64,000 bases of DNA, taken from Streptomyces sp. LX-29 (lineage in GTDB: Bacteria > Actinomycetota > Actinomycetes > Streptomycetales > Streptomycetaceae). The position numbers and the translations under genes are program-made. Every line of letters begins with the position of its first letter. The first letter of the stretch is position 1. The stretch lies in assembly GCF_029541745.1 (NCBI RefSeq), contig NZ_CP089746.1, positions 7,945,559 to 8,009,558 of the forward strand. The letters run 5' to 3'. This document shows, piece by piece, positions 49,975-57,960 of the stretch. The notes below the pieces were generated by a model that saw nothing but the letters and a program-made list of their open reading frames with translations, ran no database searches and was not told the origin of the DNA.

Positions 49975-50658
49975 GTGGACGCAGCCATGGGAAACGAGAT
50001 GGTCGCCGTGCCTCCGGGGCGGGTGACGCTGTCCGACCGACGGACACGGCGCGGTTGGTCGGTCGACGTCGCGCCCTACCGGCTGTCGGCGTTCCCGGTC
50101 ACCCAGGCGTGGTACGCGCGGGTCACCGGCGAGCGGCCGAGCGCCGCCCACGGGGACCTGCTGCCCGTCGAGGGGGTGTCCTGGTGGGACGCGGTCCGTT
50201 TCTGCAACGAGCTCTCCCGCCAGGAGGGGTTGACGCCCGCGTATCGCCTGCGCCCCGCCGCCGAGGAGATCGAGTGGGACGCCTCCGCCGACGGATACCG
50301 GCTGCCGACCGAGGCCGAATGGGAGCACGCGTGCCGTGCCGGAAGCACCGGCCCACGGTACGGGGAGCTCGACGACATCGCATGGCACCGGGACAACGCC
50401 GACGACCGGATCCACGCCGTGGGCGGCAAGCGCCCCAACGCGTGGGGCTTCCACGACATGTTGGGCAATGTCTGGGACTGGTGCTGGGACGTCTACGACG
50501 CCGAGGTCTACGGCAGCTACCGGGTGCTCCGCGGCGGCGGTTGGTCCGACCCGCACTGGAGCTGCCGGGCCTCGGTGCGGCGTCGCAGCCATCCGACCTT
50601 CCGGATCGACGACGTGGGGTTCCGCGTGGCGCGCTCCGCGCCCCCCGCCCGACCGTAG
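49975..50658 (+). CDS. SUMF1/formylglycine-generating-enzyme-like protein, probably not a sulfatase activator
   Basis: 227 aa, shorter than true FGE (~300). The fold signature is clear: FPVTQAWYARVTG, PVEGVSWWDAVRFCNELSR, YRLPTEAEWEHACRAG, GFHDMLGNVWDWCWD, RVLRGGGWSDPHWSCRAS. In real FGE the last segment carries two active Cys five residues apart; here the first is replaced (DPH) and only the second is seen, so formylglycine formation is doubtful. No sulfatase lies nearby. It may be one of the C-type-lectin-like SUMF1 proteins of other function. GTG at 49975 or ATG at 49987. Confidence 0.82.
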   Translation: MDAAMGNEMVAVPPGRVTLSDRRTRRGWSVDVAPYRLSAFPVTQAWYARVTGERPSAAHGDLLPVEGVSWWDAVRFCNELSRQEGLTPAYRLRPAAEEIEWDASADGYRLPTEAEWEHACRAGSTGPRYGELDDIAWHRDNADDRIHAVGGKRPNAWGFHDMLGNVWDWCWDVYDAEVYGSYRVLRGGGWSDPHWSCRASVRRRSHPTFRIDDVGFRVARSAPPARP

Positions 50659-50681
50659 CCGCCGCACCGACAGGGCGCGGG

Positions 50682-50697
50682 ACCCGGACGTCCGGGT
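50682..50697 (+). terminator. Perfect palindrome ACCCGGACGTCCGGGT
   Basis: 16-bp perfect symmetry 24 bp past the SUMF1-like stop; most likely a terminator stem, though a loop-less palindrome could also be a binding site. Confidence 0.45.
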
Positions 50698-50857
50698 GCC
50701 GCCTTCGACCACCCCGCCGCGCCGGCTCCCCGCCGGCCGCCGCGTGGGCGGCGACCCACCCTGTCCGAACATCGCCACGCGGCCTCCCCTCGACGCCGGA
50801 CCCCGCCCATCATGAGGGGCGCTGTGTCCTGAGACGTGCACCAGGGAGGGGAAGCCC

Positions 50858-52441
50858 GTGCGGGACGAAACGCACGACTACATCGTGGTGGGGGCGGGAT
50901 CGGCGGGCTGCGTCCTGGCCGCGAGGCTCAGCGAGGACCCCGGCGTCCGCGTCCTGCTGCTGGAGGCCGGTCCCACCGACGACGCCCCGGAGATCCGCAT
51001 ACCGGCCGCGTTCGGAAAGCTGTTGCGCACCGGGTACGACTGGGACTACACCACCGAGCCCGAGCCGGGGCTGGACGGCCGCCGCCGCTACCTCCCGCGC
51101 GGTCGGATGCTCGGCGGCTCGTCGTCCATGAACGCGATGATCTACATACGCGGCAACCACCGCGACTACGACGCCTGGTCCGACGCCGGCGCCAAGGGAT
51201 GGAGCTGGGACGAGGTCTTCCCCTACTTCCTCCGGGCGGAGGACCACCACGCCGGCCCGTCCCGCTGGCACGCGGCCGGTGGTCCGCTCACCGTCAGCGA
51301 GGGCCGCTCCCGCAGCCCGCTCATGGCGGCGTACGTGGAGGCCGCGCGGGAGGCCGGCCACCGGTTCAACCCCGACTTCAACGGGGCCGAGCAGGACGGC
51401 GTCGGCTTCTACGAACTCACCCAGCGCGACGGGCTGCGCCACAGCACGGCCGACGCCTATCTGCGCCCCGCCATGGAGCGGCCGAACCTCACGGTGCTCA
51501 CGGGGACCTGCTGCACCCGCCTGCTCTTCGCCCGGGAGCGCGTCGTGGGCGTGGCGGCCGAGCGCTACGGGAGCCCGCTGGAGCTCCACGCCGAGCGTGA
51601 GGTGGTCCTCGCGGCGGGCGCCTACAACTCCCCGCAGCTGTTGATGCTCTCCGGTATCGGGGTGGCCTCGGAGCTGGCGGCCGTCGGCATCACCCCCCGC
51701 GTCGACCTGCCCGTCGGCGAGAACCTCCAGGACCACCCCCACCTGCCCCTCATCCACCTCACCGACACCGAGTCGCTGCTGACCGCGGAGTCGCCGGAGA
51801 ACGTCGCCCTGCTGGAGTCCGAGGCCCGCGGCCCGCTCACCTCGAACGTGGGGGAGGCGGGCGGTTTCGTCCGCACCGTCGACGGGCTCGACGCGCCGGA
51901 CGTGCAGCTCCACGCGCTTCCGGCCATGTTCCACGAGGAGGGCCTCGGCGCTCCCCGTATGCACGGTTTCCACCACGGCGCGGTGCTGCTGAACACCACC
52001 AGCCGCGGCAGGGTGACCCTGCGCTCCACCCTGCCCAGCGCCAAGCCGCGCGTCCTGCACAACTACCTCACCACGGAGGAGGACCGCGCGGCGGCGGTGC
52101 GGGCCCTGCGGCTGCTGCTCGACATCGCCGGCCGACCGGCCCTGCGGGCGCACCGACGAGCCGACTTCCTGGTGCCGCGCTCGGACGGCGACTCCGACCT
52201 CCTCGACTTCGCCCGACGCGAGCTGCACAGCCTCTACCACCCGGCGGGCACCTGCGCCATGGGCACGGTGGTCGACGAGGCGCTGCGGGTCGACGGGGTG
52301 AGCGGGCTACGGGTGGCCGACGCCTCGATCATGCCGACCCTCGTGCGCGGCAACACCAACGCGCCCACCATCATGATCGCGGAGAAGGCCGCCGATCTGA
52401 TCCGCGGCAGGGCCGCCCCCGTCGCCCCGGCGCCGCGGTAA
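50858..52441 (+). CDS. GMC-family FAD oxidoreductase (choline dehydrogenase-like)
   Basis: 527 aa. FAD dinucleotide motif YIVVGAGSAGCVLAARLSE, the GMC signature RGRMLGGSSSMNAMIYIRG, second signature VVLAAGAYNSPQLLMLSGIG, and the catalytic region HSLYHPAGTCAMG plus RGNTNAPTIMIAEKAA. Such enzymes oxidise alcohols; choline is a guess based on overall layout. GTG start with GGAGGGG upstream. Cytosolic. Confidence 0.87.
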   Translation: MRDETHDYIVVGAGSAGCVLAARLSEDPGVRVLLLEAGPTDDAPEIRIPAAFGKLLRTGYDWDYTTEPEPGLDGRRRYLPRGRMLGGSSSMNAMIYIRGNHRDYDAWSDAGAKGWSWDEVFPYFLRAEDHHAGPSRWHAAGGPLTVSEGRSRSPLMAAYVEAAREAGHRFNPDFNGAEQDGVGFYELTQRDGLRHSTADAYLRPAMERPNLTVLTGTCCTRLLFARERVVGVAAERYGSPLELHAEREVVLAAGAYNSPQLLMLSGIGVASELAAVGITPRVDLPVGENLQDHPHLPLIHLTDTESLLTAESPENVALLESEARGPLTSNVGEAGGFVRTVDGLDAPDVQLHALPAMFHEEGLGAPRMHGFHHGAVLLNTTSRGRVTLRSTLPSAKPRVLHNYLTTEEDRAAAVRALRLLLDIAGRPALRAHRRADFLVPRSDGDSDLLDFARRELHSLYHPAGTCAMGTVVDEALRVDGVSGLRVADASIMPTLVRGNTNAPTIMIAEKAADLIRGRAAPVAPAPR

Positions 52442-52568
52442 CTCATTGAGTGAGCGTCATATCCCGCTGTCCACGGGGTGGTTCGTCGACCTTCCGCCGG
52501 GCCGCGTCCGGTCGTGACCCGGCCACTCGGCCATGGGGATCGGCCACTCGGGCGGGCATGATGACCGC

Positions 52569-53087
52569 ATGAATGATCGTGAAGAACTGCCGATGGCGGT
52601 GGACGCGGAAACGCTGCTCACCCTGGCCGACGAGTACCACGACCGCACGGGCCGGGCCTGGGGGACCCGCGAGGTCGGCGGACACCTGGTGAAGGTGTAC
52701 TCCCTGGAGGCCCCGGGCCGCACGGTCACGGAGCGGGACGCGGCCGAGGCGCTGCGGATCGCCGCGGGCCATCTCGAACTGGGGCGCGCCCGCGGGTCGC
52801 TCGGACTCGCCGTCGTGATCCTGCACGCGGGCGGCGACGGCGACTACGTCCTCGTCCACACCTGGATCGAGGGGTACATGTCCGACCTGGCCGTCTTCAC
52901 CGGCCCGGCCGCGCGGCCCGACCTGCTCCGCCCGGGCCGCGCCGGCCTCGCTCCCTGTGTCTGGGAGGCGGCCGTGCTGGCTCATGAACGGGACGCCTTC
53001 GCCCGTCACATCCTCGGCGGAGGCGGCGCGCTCCCGGACCGACTGGTCGCCTGGGGGGCGGACACCCTGAGCGGAAGCGTGCGCTGA
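52569..53087 (+). CDS. Hypothetical protein (172 aa)
   Basis: Soluble, acidic, with clear codon bias. Visible patterns are LADEYHDRTGRAWGTREVGG, AVVILHAGGDGDYVLVHTWI and APCVWEAAVLAHERDAFARH. I know similar unnamed proteins in Streptomyces but no function. The start could also be the ATG at 52593. Confidence 0.65.
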   Translation: MNDREELPMAVDAETLLTLADEYHDRTGRAWGTREVGGHLVKVYSLEAPGRTVTERDAAEALRIAAGHLELGRARGSLGLAVVILHAGGDGDYVLVHTWIEGYMSDLAVFTGPAARPDLLRPGRAGLAPCVWEAAVLAHERDAFARHILGGGGALPDRLVAWGADTLSGSVR

Positions 53088-53160
53088 CGGAACGGTGGGC
53101 GGGAGCGGCGGCTGACGTCACCGTGCCCGCCCGCCCTGTGAACGCACCCTTCTCGCATGG

Positions 53161-53197
53161 TTTGCACTAGTGCAAATAAAGATTGAAGCTAGTTCAA
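53161..53197. promoter_or_regulatory. 16-bp perfect palindrome and a second related palindrome upstream of a GNAT gene
   Basis: TTTGCACTAGTGCAAA (53161-53176) is perfectly symmetric; TTGAAGCTAGTTCAA (53183-53197) repeats the CTAG centre with 5-bp arms. They sit 20-60 bp upstream of the acetyltransferase start. The form is typical of MarR/PadR/TetR-type operators. No regulator gene is next to it. Confidence 0.6.
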
Positions 53198-53218
53198 AAA
53201 CTGGCTAGGGTTCTGGCC

Positions 53219-53830
53219 ATGGCTGCGAACATCACTGCGAAGACCCCTGCGCCGACCACCCTGACGGGTCGTCACGTACGTCTCGTTCCCCTGACCATGG
53301 ACCACCTCCCCGACCTCTTCGTGGCGGGCGGCGGCGACGACGAGGTGTGGCGATGGCAGGGTGGTCCCACCCCACAGACGCAAGAAGAGCTCGGCGCGAA
53401 GCTCGCCGAGCTCCTCGAGCAGTCGGAGCGGGGTGAGTTCGTCCCCTTCGCCGTCATCCACCGCGACAGTGGTCGGACCGTCGGCTGGACCACCTACACG
53501 GCGATCGACACGGTCCATCGGGGGCTGGAGATCGGCTGGACCTGGTACGGGCGCGCGTACTGGCGCACGGCGGTCAACACCGAGACGAAGCTCCTGCTGC
53601 TGGACCACGCCTTCGAGGAGCTGGGCATGGAACGCGTGCAGTTGAAGACCGACCACATGAACCACCGCTCACAGGCCGCCATCGCCCGTCTCGGCGCCCA
53701 GCGCGAAGGGGTGTTGCGGCGGCACCGTCTCCGCCCGGACGGCACCTGGCGGGACAGCGTCTACTTCTCCCTCGTCAGGGAGGAGTGGCCGGCCGCTCGG
53801 GCGCGCCTCGCCGCCCGGCTCGACGCCTGA
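53219..53830 (+). CDS. GNAT acetyltransferase (RimJ-like)
   Basis: 203 aa. TLTGRHVRLVPLTMDHLPDL opens the fold; VGWTTYTAIDTVHRGLEIGW, then TWYGRAYWRTAVNTETKLLL and MERVQLKTDHMNHRSQAAIARLG, matching the RimJ/RimL-type GNAT family (protein or small-molecule N-acetylation). ATG at 53219 is preferred to TTG at 53183, which lies inside the palindromic element. Confidence 0.82.
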   Translation: MAANITAKTPAPTTLTGRHVRLVPLTMDHLPDLFVAGGGDDEVWRWQGGPTPQTQEELGAKLAELLEQSERGEFVPFAVIHRDSGRTVGWTTYTAIDTVHRGLEIGWTWYGRAYWRTAVNTETKLLLLDHAFEELGMERVQLKTDHMNHRSQAAIARLGAQREGVLRRHRLRPDGTWRDSVYFSLVREEWPAARARLAARLDA

Positions 53831-54421
53831 CACCGTCGGACCGCGCGCCGTCCGTGACGGGCTGGCGCGGCCGATCGACCCGGTACAGATAGTGGGTGCG
53901 GTCGTCGACGGGGTTGTCCGGCTCCAGCTCCCCTTCCGCGACGCGCCGCAGCCCCGCCTTCTCCAGTGCCCGCCACGACGCCCGGTTGGCCGCGACCACC
54001 GGCACCAGCACGCACCGGCCGCCGGGAGCTCCACCCAGGTGCGCTCGACCATCGAGCGGATCATCGTCGTCCCGATGCCCCGACCGACGTGCTGCCGATC
54101 GCCGATCAGGTAGTCGATGGTGACCGCCTCGTCGGGCACCGGGGCGAGGGCCGCCAAGTCGGCCAGGTAGTCGGGGTGGTCGGCCAGTCGGCACCGCTGG
54201 ACCAGGCCGATCGGTCGACCGTCGAGCAGGACCAACAGATCCTCGGAGGGTTCCTCGCCCCTGGCGGCGGGGCCGAAGTCGCGGGCCACCGCCTCCGCCG
54301 AGGTCTCGTGGTTCCACCACCGCGCCACATGCGGCTGTGCCAACCATCGCCTCAGCAGCGGGAAGTCCCGCTCCTCCAGTCGACGGAACGAGATCGTCGG
54401 CGGACACCCGCGATTCCCCAT
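53775..54421 (-). pseudogene. Frameshifted aminoglycoside-6'-acetyltransferase-like GNAT
   Basis: From ATG 54421 (GGGGAGG 6 nt upstream) the first frame gives a good GNAT start (SFRRLEERDFPLLRRWL, IDYLIGDRQHVGRGIGTTMI) but turns to low-sense sequence after VELPAAG. The homologous continuation, RCVLVPVVAANRASWRALEK then AGLRRVAEGELEPDNP, lies in another frame. One missing G near 54020-54030 (CCGGCGG where CCGGGCGG would restore it) explains it. Either a real inactivating indel or a sequencing error in a G/C run. The restored tail overlaps the end of the convergent GNAT gene. Confidence 0.75.
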
Positions 54422-54532
54422 CACCGACCTCCCCACAAGATCCCGCGTCGCCTCCGGTGTCGCGTCTCGTAAGATCACGAGGGAGACACTCCGTCACCAT
54501 ACCGACGGAGCACAGCGGGGGAATGCGAAGAG

Positions 54533-55420
54533 ATGAACGAGAAGGACTTCCTGGCCGAGCGCTTCGAGGAGCACCGTAGCCACCTGCGCGCGGTCGCCCA
54601 CCGGATCCTCGGCTCGTCGAACGAGGCCGACGACGCCGTCCAGGAGGCATGGCTCCGACTGAGCCGCGGCGACAGCGGCGACATCGCCAACCTGGGCGGC
54701 TGGCTGACCACCGTCGTCGGTCGGATCTGCCTGGACATGCTGCGCTCGCGCACCTCGCGCCGTGAGGACTCGCTGCCGGATCACGAGTCCGCCGACCCGC
54801 TCCCGAGGAGCGAGGAGGCCCCGGTCAATCCCGAGCAGGAGGCGCTGCTGGCCGACTCCGTCGGCTCCGCGCTGTTCGTCGTCCTCGACACGCTGACCCC
54901 CGCCGAGCGGCTGGCCTTCGTGCTGCACGACCTGTTCGCCGTGCCCTTCGACGACATCGCCCTCATCCTGGACCGCACCCCCGCGTCGACACGCCAGCTG
55001 GCGAGCCGGGCCCGCCGCCGGGTTCAGGGAAGGCCGGTCGACGCGGCCGCCGAGACCGACCACACCCATCGCCGCGCGGTCGTCGACGCCTTCCTCACCG
55101 CCGCCCGCGGCGGCGACTTCGACGCCCTGCTCGCCGTCCTCGACCCCGAGGTCGTCGTCCGCGCCGACCGGGCCGTTCCGCTCCTCGGCGGGGCCGACGA
55201 ACTCCGCGGCCGCTCCTCCGTACTCAACGCCTTCCTGGGTCGGGCCCAGGAAGCGCGCACTGCCGTGCTGGACGGCTCCGTGGACGCCGCCTTCGTCCCC
55301 GGCGGCCAGGTGCGCGGCGCCCTCCACTTCACCATCGTGGACGGCAGGATCACCGCCATCGACCTCGTCGGCGACCCCGCCCGACTGGGCCGCCTCGCGG
55401 TGCAGTTGCTCGACGCCTGA
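54533..55420 (+). CDS. ECF sigma factor with SnoaL-like C-terminal domain (ECF41/SigJ-type)
   Basis: 295 aa. Region 2 (LRAVAHRILGSSNEADDAVQ, EAWLRLSRGD, NLGGWLTTVVGRICLDMLRS), region 4 (TPAERLAFVLHDLFAVPFDD, RTPASTRQLASRARRRV), then a ~110-aa SnoaL_2-like tail (VVDAFLTAARGGDFDALLAV). In ECF41 the tail modulates activity in place of a separate anti-sigma factor. The usual carboxymuconolactone-decarboxylase/oxidoreductase partner gene is not adjacent. ATG at 54533. Confidence 0.87.
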   Translation: MNEKDFLAERFEEHRSHLRAVAHRILGSSNEADDAVQEAWLRLSRGDSGDIANLGGWLTTVVGRICLDMLRSRTSRREDSLPDHESADPLPRSEEAPVNPEQEALLADSVGSALFVVLDTLTPAERLAFVLHDLFAVPFDDIALILDRTPASTRQLASRARRRVQGRPVDAAAETDHTHRRAVVDAFLTAARGGDFDALLAVLDPEVVVRADRAVPLLGGADELRGRSSVLNAFLGRAQEARTAVLDGSVDAAFVPGGQVRGALHFTIVDGRITAIDLVGDPARLGRLAVQLLDA

Positions 55421-55448
55421 CCCCTGTCGATCGGACGCCCGACCCCTG
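55412..55448. repeat. Duplicated 3' end of the sigma-factor gene
   Basis: GACGCCTGACCCCTG (55412-55426, covering the stop) recurs as GACGCCCGACCCCTG at 55434-55448 with one change that removes the stop. Confidence 0.7.
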
Positions 55449-55468
55449 CCGCCCTCGGGCGGCAGGGG
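55443..55468 (+). terminator. Hairpin CCCCTGCCGCCC-TC-GGGCGGCAGGGG
   Basis: Perfect 12-bp stem 23 bp after the sigma-factor stop; probable intrinsic terminator. Confidence 0.7.
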
Positions 55469-55526
55469 CCTCTCCACGGCGGATGCGGGGACGCGTCGTC
55501 GGGGCGGCATCCCGCGGTCCCTGCGC

Positions 55527-55571
55527 CGCGCTCGCGCCTCGCGCCTCGCGTCGCCCGCGCTCGCGCCTCGC
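55527..55571. repeat. 16-bp direct repeat CGCGCTCGCGCCTCGC
   Basis: Identical copies at 55527-55542 and 55556-55571 in the gap between the sigma gene and the convergent TetR gene. Confidence 0.7.
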
Positions 55572-55706
55572 CGCCCCGGCATGCGACCCCGCCCCGGGCC
55601 TCGTGCCGAAGAACCGGCGGCGCGACGGAAGTCGGCGCGGATCACCGACCGTCGCCGCGGTGTCGATCGCTCCCGCCCGTCGCCGTGGTGACACGCCCGC
55701 CCGGAT

Positions 55707-56279
55707 CTATCCCGCCTCGGGCTTCCGCAGCGCCGCCGCGACCAGTCCCTGGATCTCCTCCCGCGGCACATGTCCGCCGCTTACCAGACGGTCGAAGACC
55801 AGCCCGTCGACGCAGGCCAGCAGGGTGAGGGCGCGGCCCTCGACGTCGGTCACGCCGTGCGCCGCCAGGAACTCCCGCACGGCGGTGTGCGCCGCGTTGT
55901 CCCTCGGCAGCAGGATCTCCCGCAGCTCGGGCTGATGCACGCTCTCGACGGCGCAGGCGTACCGGGCGAGGGAGCGTCGGCGTCCCGAATCGGTGAGCCG
56001 CCGCTCGGTGAAGGCGGCGATCCCGTCGATCAGTTCGTCGGCGTTCCGCGGCGTCGGCATCGCCTCCCCGATCGCCTGGAGTTCGGACTGGTCGCGTTCG
56101 ACAAGCCGCCGCACCAGCGCGGTGAGAAGCGCCTTGCGAGTGCGGAAGTAGGCCGATGTGGTGCCGGACGGGAGGTCGGCCTCCCGGTCGACGGCGCGAT
56201 GGGTCAGGCCCCGCATCCCGTGGTCGGCGAGCACGGTGATCGCCGCGTCGGCGAGAACGGTCCGTCGGTCTGTGGTCAC
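55707..56279 (-). CDS. TetR-family regulator
   Basis: 190 aa. N-terminal HTH (LADAAITVLADHGMRGLTHR, AVDREADLPSGTTSAYFRTR) with Ser-Gly-Thr in the recognition-helix region, followed by an all-helical ligand domain. Divergent from the FAD monooxygenase gene; three operator-like palindromes lie between the two genes, so it should repress both. GTG start. Confidence 0.87.
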   Translation of the reverse strand: MTTDRRTVLADAAITVLADHGMRGLTHRAVDREADLPSGTTSAYFRTRKALLTALVRRLVERDQSELQAIGEAMPTPRNADELIDGIAAFTERRLTDSGRRRSLARYACAVESVHQPELREILLPRDNAAHTAVREFLAAHGVTDVEGRALTLLACVDGLVFDRLVSGGHVPREEIQGLVAAALRKPEAG

Positions 56280-56286
56280 CCCCCAT

Positions 56287-56350
56287 TTCTACACCGGTAG
56301 AAGCCGCGCGTTACTCTCCTTCTACAGCTGTAGATTCTACAGCTGTAGAA
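56287..56350. promoter_or_regulatory. Triple operator TTCTAC-N4-GTAGAA between TetR and monooxygenase genes
   Basis: Three copies of a 16-bp TTCTACAnnnGTAGAA-type palindrome: TTCTACACCGGTAGAA (56287-56302), TTCTACAGCTGTAGAT (56320-56335) and TTCTACAGCTGTAGAA (56335-56350). The last two overlap by one base with a 15-bp period. Confidence 0.75.
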
Positions 56351-56384
56351 AACGCGGGTCATGGCAGGGGAAAGGGGCCACGGC

Positions 56385-57542
56385 ATGGGCACCAACGCGG
56401 TAGTGATCGGTGGCGGCATCGGCGGGCTGGCGACCGCGATCGGCTTGCGGCGCATCGGCTGGCGGACGACGGTCCTGGAACGCGCCCACGTCCTCGACGA
56501 CGCGGGCGCCGGCATCTCCCTGGCGGCCAACGGCATCCACGCCCTGGACGCCCTCGGCGTCGGCGAGGTGGTGCGCGAGGCCGCCCGCCACCAGTACACC
56601 GGTGGCACACGCACCCCCGACGGCCGCTGGCTGGCGAGGATGGACGGCGTCGCACTGGAGCGCGAGCTCGGCACGTCGATCGTCGGCATACCCCGCGCCA
56701 CGCTGCACCGACTGCTGCGCGCGGCCCTGCCCGAGGAGTCCCTCCGCGCGGGAGCCGAGGCCACCTCCCTCGACCGCTCCGACCCCGAGCGGGTGCGCGT
56801 GGTCTGCGGCGACACCGTCCTCGACGCGGATCTGGTCGTGGCCGCCGACGGAGTCGGCAGCCGGATGCGCACCCTCCTCTTCCCCGATCACCCGGGCCCC
56901 GCCTACAGCGGGTCGACCGTGCTGCGCGCCATCACCGAGCACCCCGTCGACCTGCGGACCGACTTCGAACTGACCTGGGGGCGCGGCGCCGAGTTCGGCC
57001 ACCTCGCGTTCGCCGACGGCCGGGCCGAATGGCACGCCGTCCTCAACGCGCCCGCGGGCGTGCGCCACCCGGACCCGCTCGCCGAGGTGCGCTGGCGGTT
57101 CGCCGGCTGGCACCACCCCATCCCCGCGCTGCTCGCGGCGACGCGGCCCGAAGCCGTCCTGCACCACGACGTCAACGAGCTGGCCACGCCCTTGCCCCGC
57201 TACGCCGTGGGCCGGGTCGCCCTGCTCGGCGACGCGGCCCACGCCATGATGCCGAACCTCGGCCAAGGCGCCTGCCAGGCGCTGGAGGACGCGGTCACGC
57301 TCACCGCCGCGCTCACCGCGGAGCCCACGGTCGCCTCCGCCCTGAGCCGCTACGACGCCGAGCGGCGCCCCCGCAGCCAGGCGATCGCCCGCGCCGCTCG
57401 GCAAGCCGGCCGACTGGGACAGCAGCTCGACCATCCGTTCGCCGTCGCCGTCCGCAACGCCGCGATCAGGATGACCCCCTCCCGCGTCACGGTCCGCGCG
57501 ATCCTGCGCCACGCCGCATGGACGCCCCCACGGCTCGGCTGA
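56385..57542 (+). CDS. FAD-dependent monooxygenase (PHBH-like)
   Basis: 385 aa. FAD motif VVIGGGIGGLATAIGLRRIG, DG motif DLVVAADGVGSRMR, and GD motif LLGDAAHAMMPNLGQGACQA are all intact, typical of class A aromatic hydroxylases. The substrate is probably an aromatic compound sensed by the divergent TetR. ATG at 56385 has AAAGGGG 8 nt upstream; ATG at 56361 is possible. Confidence 0.87.
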   Translation: MGTNAVVIGGGIGGLATAIGLRRIGWRTTVLERAHVLDDAGAGISLAANGIHALDALGVGEVVREAARHQYTGGTRTPDGRWLARMDGVALERELGTSIVGIPRATLHRLLRAALPEESLRAGAEATSLDRSDPERVRVVCGDTVLDADLVVAADGVGSRMRTLLFPDHPGPAYSGSTVLRAITEHPVDLRTDFELTWGRGAEFGHLAFADGRAEWHAVLNAPAGVRHPDPLAEVRWRFAGWHHPIPALLAATRPEAVLHHDVNELATPLPRYAVGRVALLGDAAHAMMPNLGQGACQALEDAVTLTAALTAEPTVASALSRYDAERRPRSQAIARAARQAGRLGQQLDHPFAVAVRNAAIRMTPSRVTVRAILRHAAWTPPRLG

Positions 57543-57590
57543 CGGCCCCTGAAGCCTCCGCACGGCGCCGAAGGCGGCTCGGCTGACGGC
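57531..57590. repeat. Duplicated 3' end of the FAD monooxygenase gene
   Basis: CGGCTCGGCTGACGGC, which covers the stop codon at 57531-57546, recurs identically at 57575-57590, 44 bp downstream. Confidence 0.8.
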
Positions 57591-57960
57591 GTCCGGAGCC
57601 TCCCTCCGTGCGACGCCGACGCTCGGCTCGACCCGACCGCCCGCTCCGCGCCAAGCGGACGGGTGGGGACCGTCGCCATGTGCCGCGCGCGGCCGCACGA
57701 CCGTCGTGAGTTCCGTGCGGCCGAACGATCACCCCCATGTTTCGGCGCGCGGCCGAACGGCCGTCGCCATGGGCCGCGCGCGGCCGCACGACCGTCTTCA
57801 CGTTCCATGCGGCCGAACGATAACCCCCACGTTTCGGCGCGCGGCCGCACGGCGGGACGAGGAGGTGCCTCGCCGACCGCCCCGGCGACGCGTCGGTCCC
57901 CGCGGTGGCCCGTCGACCCCGCGCCATGCGGCGTGCCGCGCCAGGCATGATCCTGGTGGC
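57543..57960. other. Repeat-filled intergenic region before the FUSC gene
   Basis: About 420 bp. Besides the duplicated gene end it is dominated by the 91-bp tandem repeat at 57671-57852. No gene seen; likely terminates the monooxygenase transcript. Confidence 0.6.
57671..57852. repeat. Two tandem copies of a 91-bp repeat with internal stem
   Basis: Units 57671-57761 and 57762-57852 each start CGTCGCCATG and contain CGGCCGCAC..GTGCGGCCG (9-bp arms in the first, 8-bp in the second) and CCGAACGATAACCCCCACG-like strings. RNA from it should form hairpins. Confidence 0.8.

Noticed and set aside
49975..50658. Naming this gene a sulfatase-modifying formylglycine-generating enzyme
   Set aside because: One of the two active-site cysteines is missing and no sulfatase is near.
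54450..54500. ECF41-type promoter (TGTCACA/CGTC-like) for autoregulation of the sigma factor
   Set aside because: TGTCGCG and a CGTC exist but the spacing of about 27 bp is far from the expected 16-17 bp.
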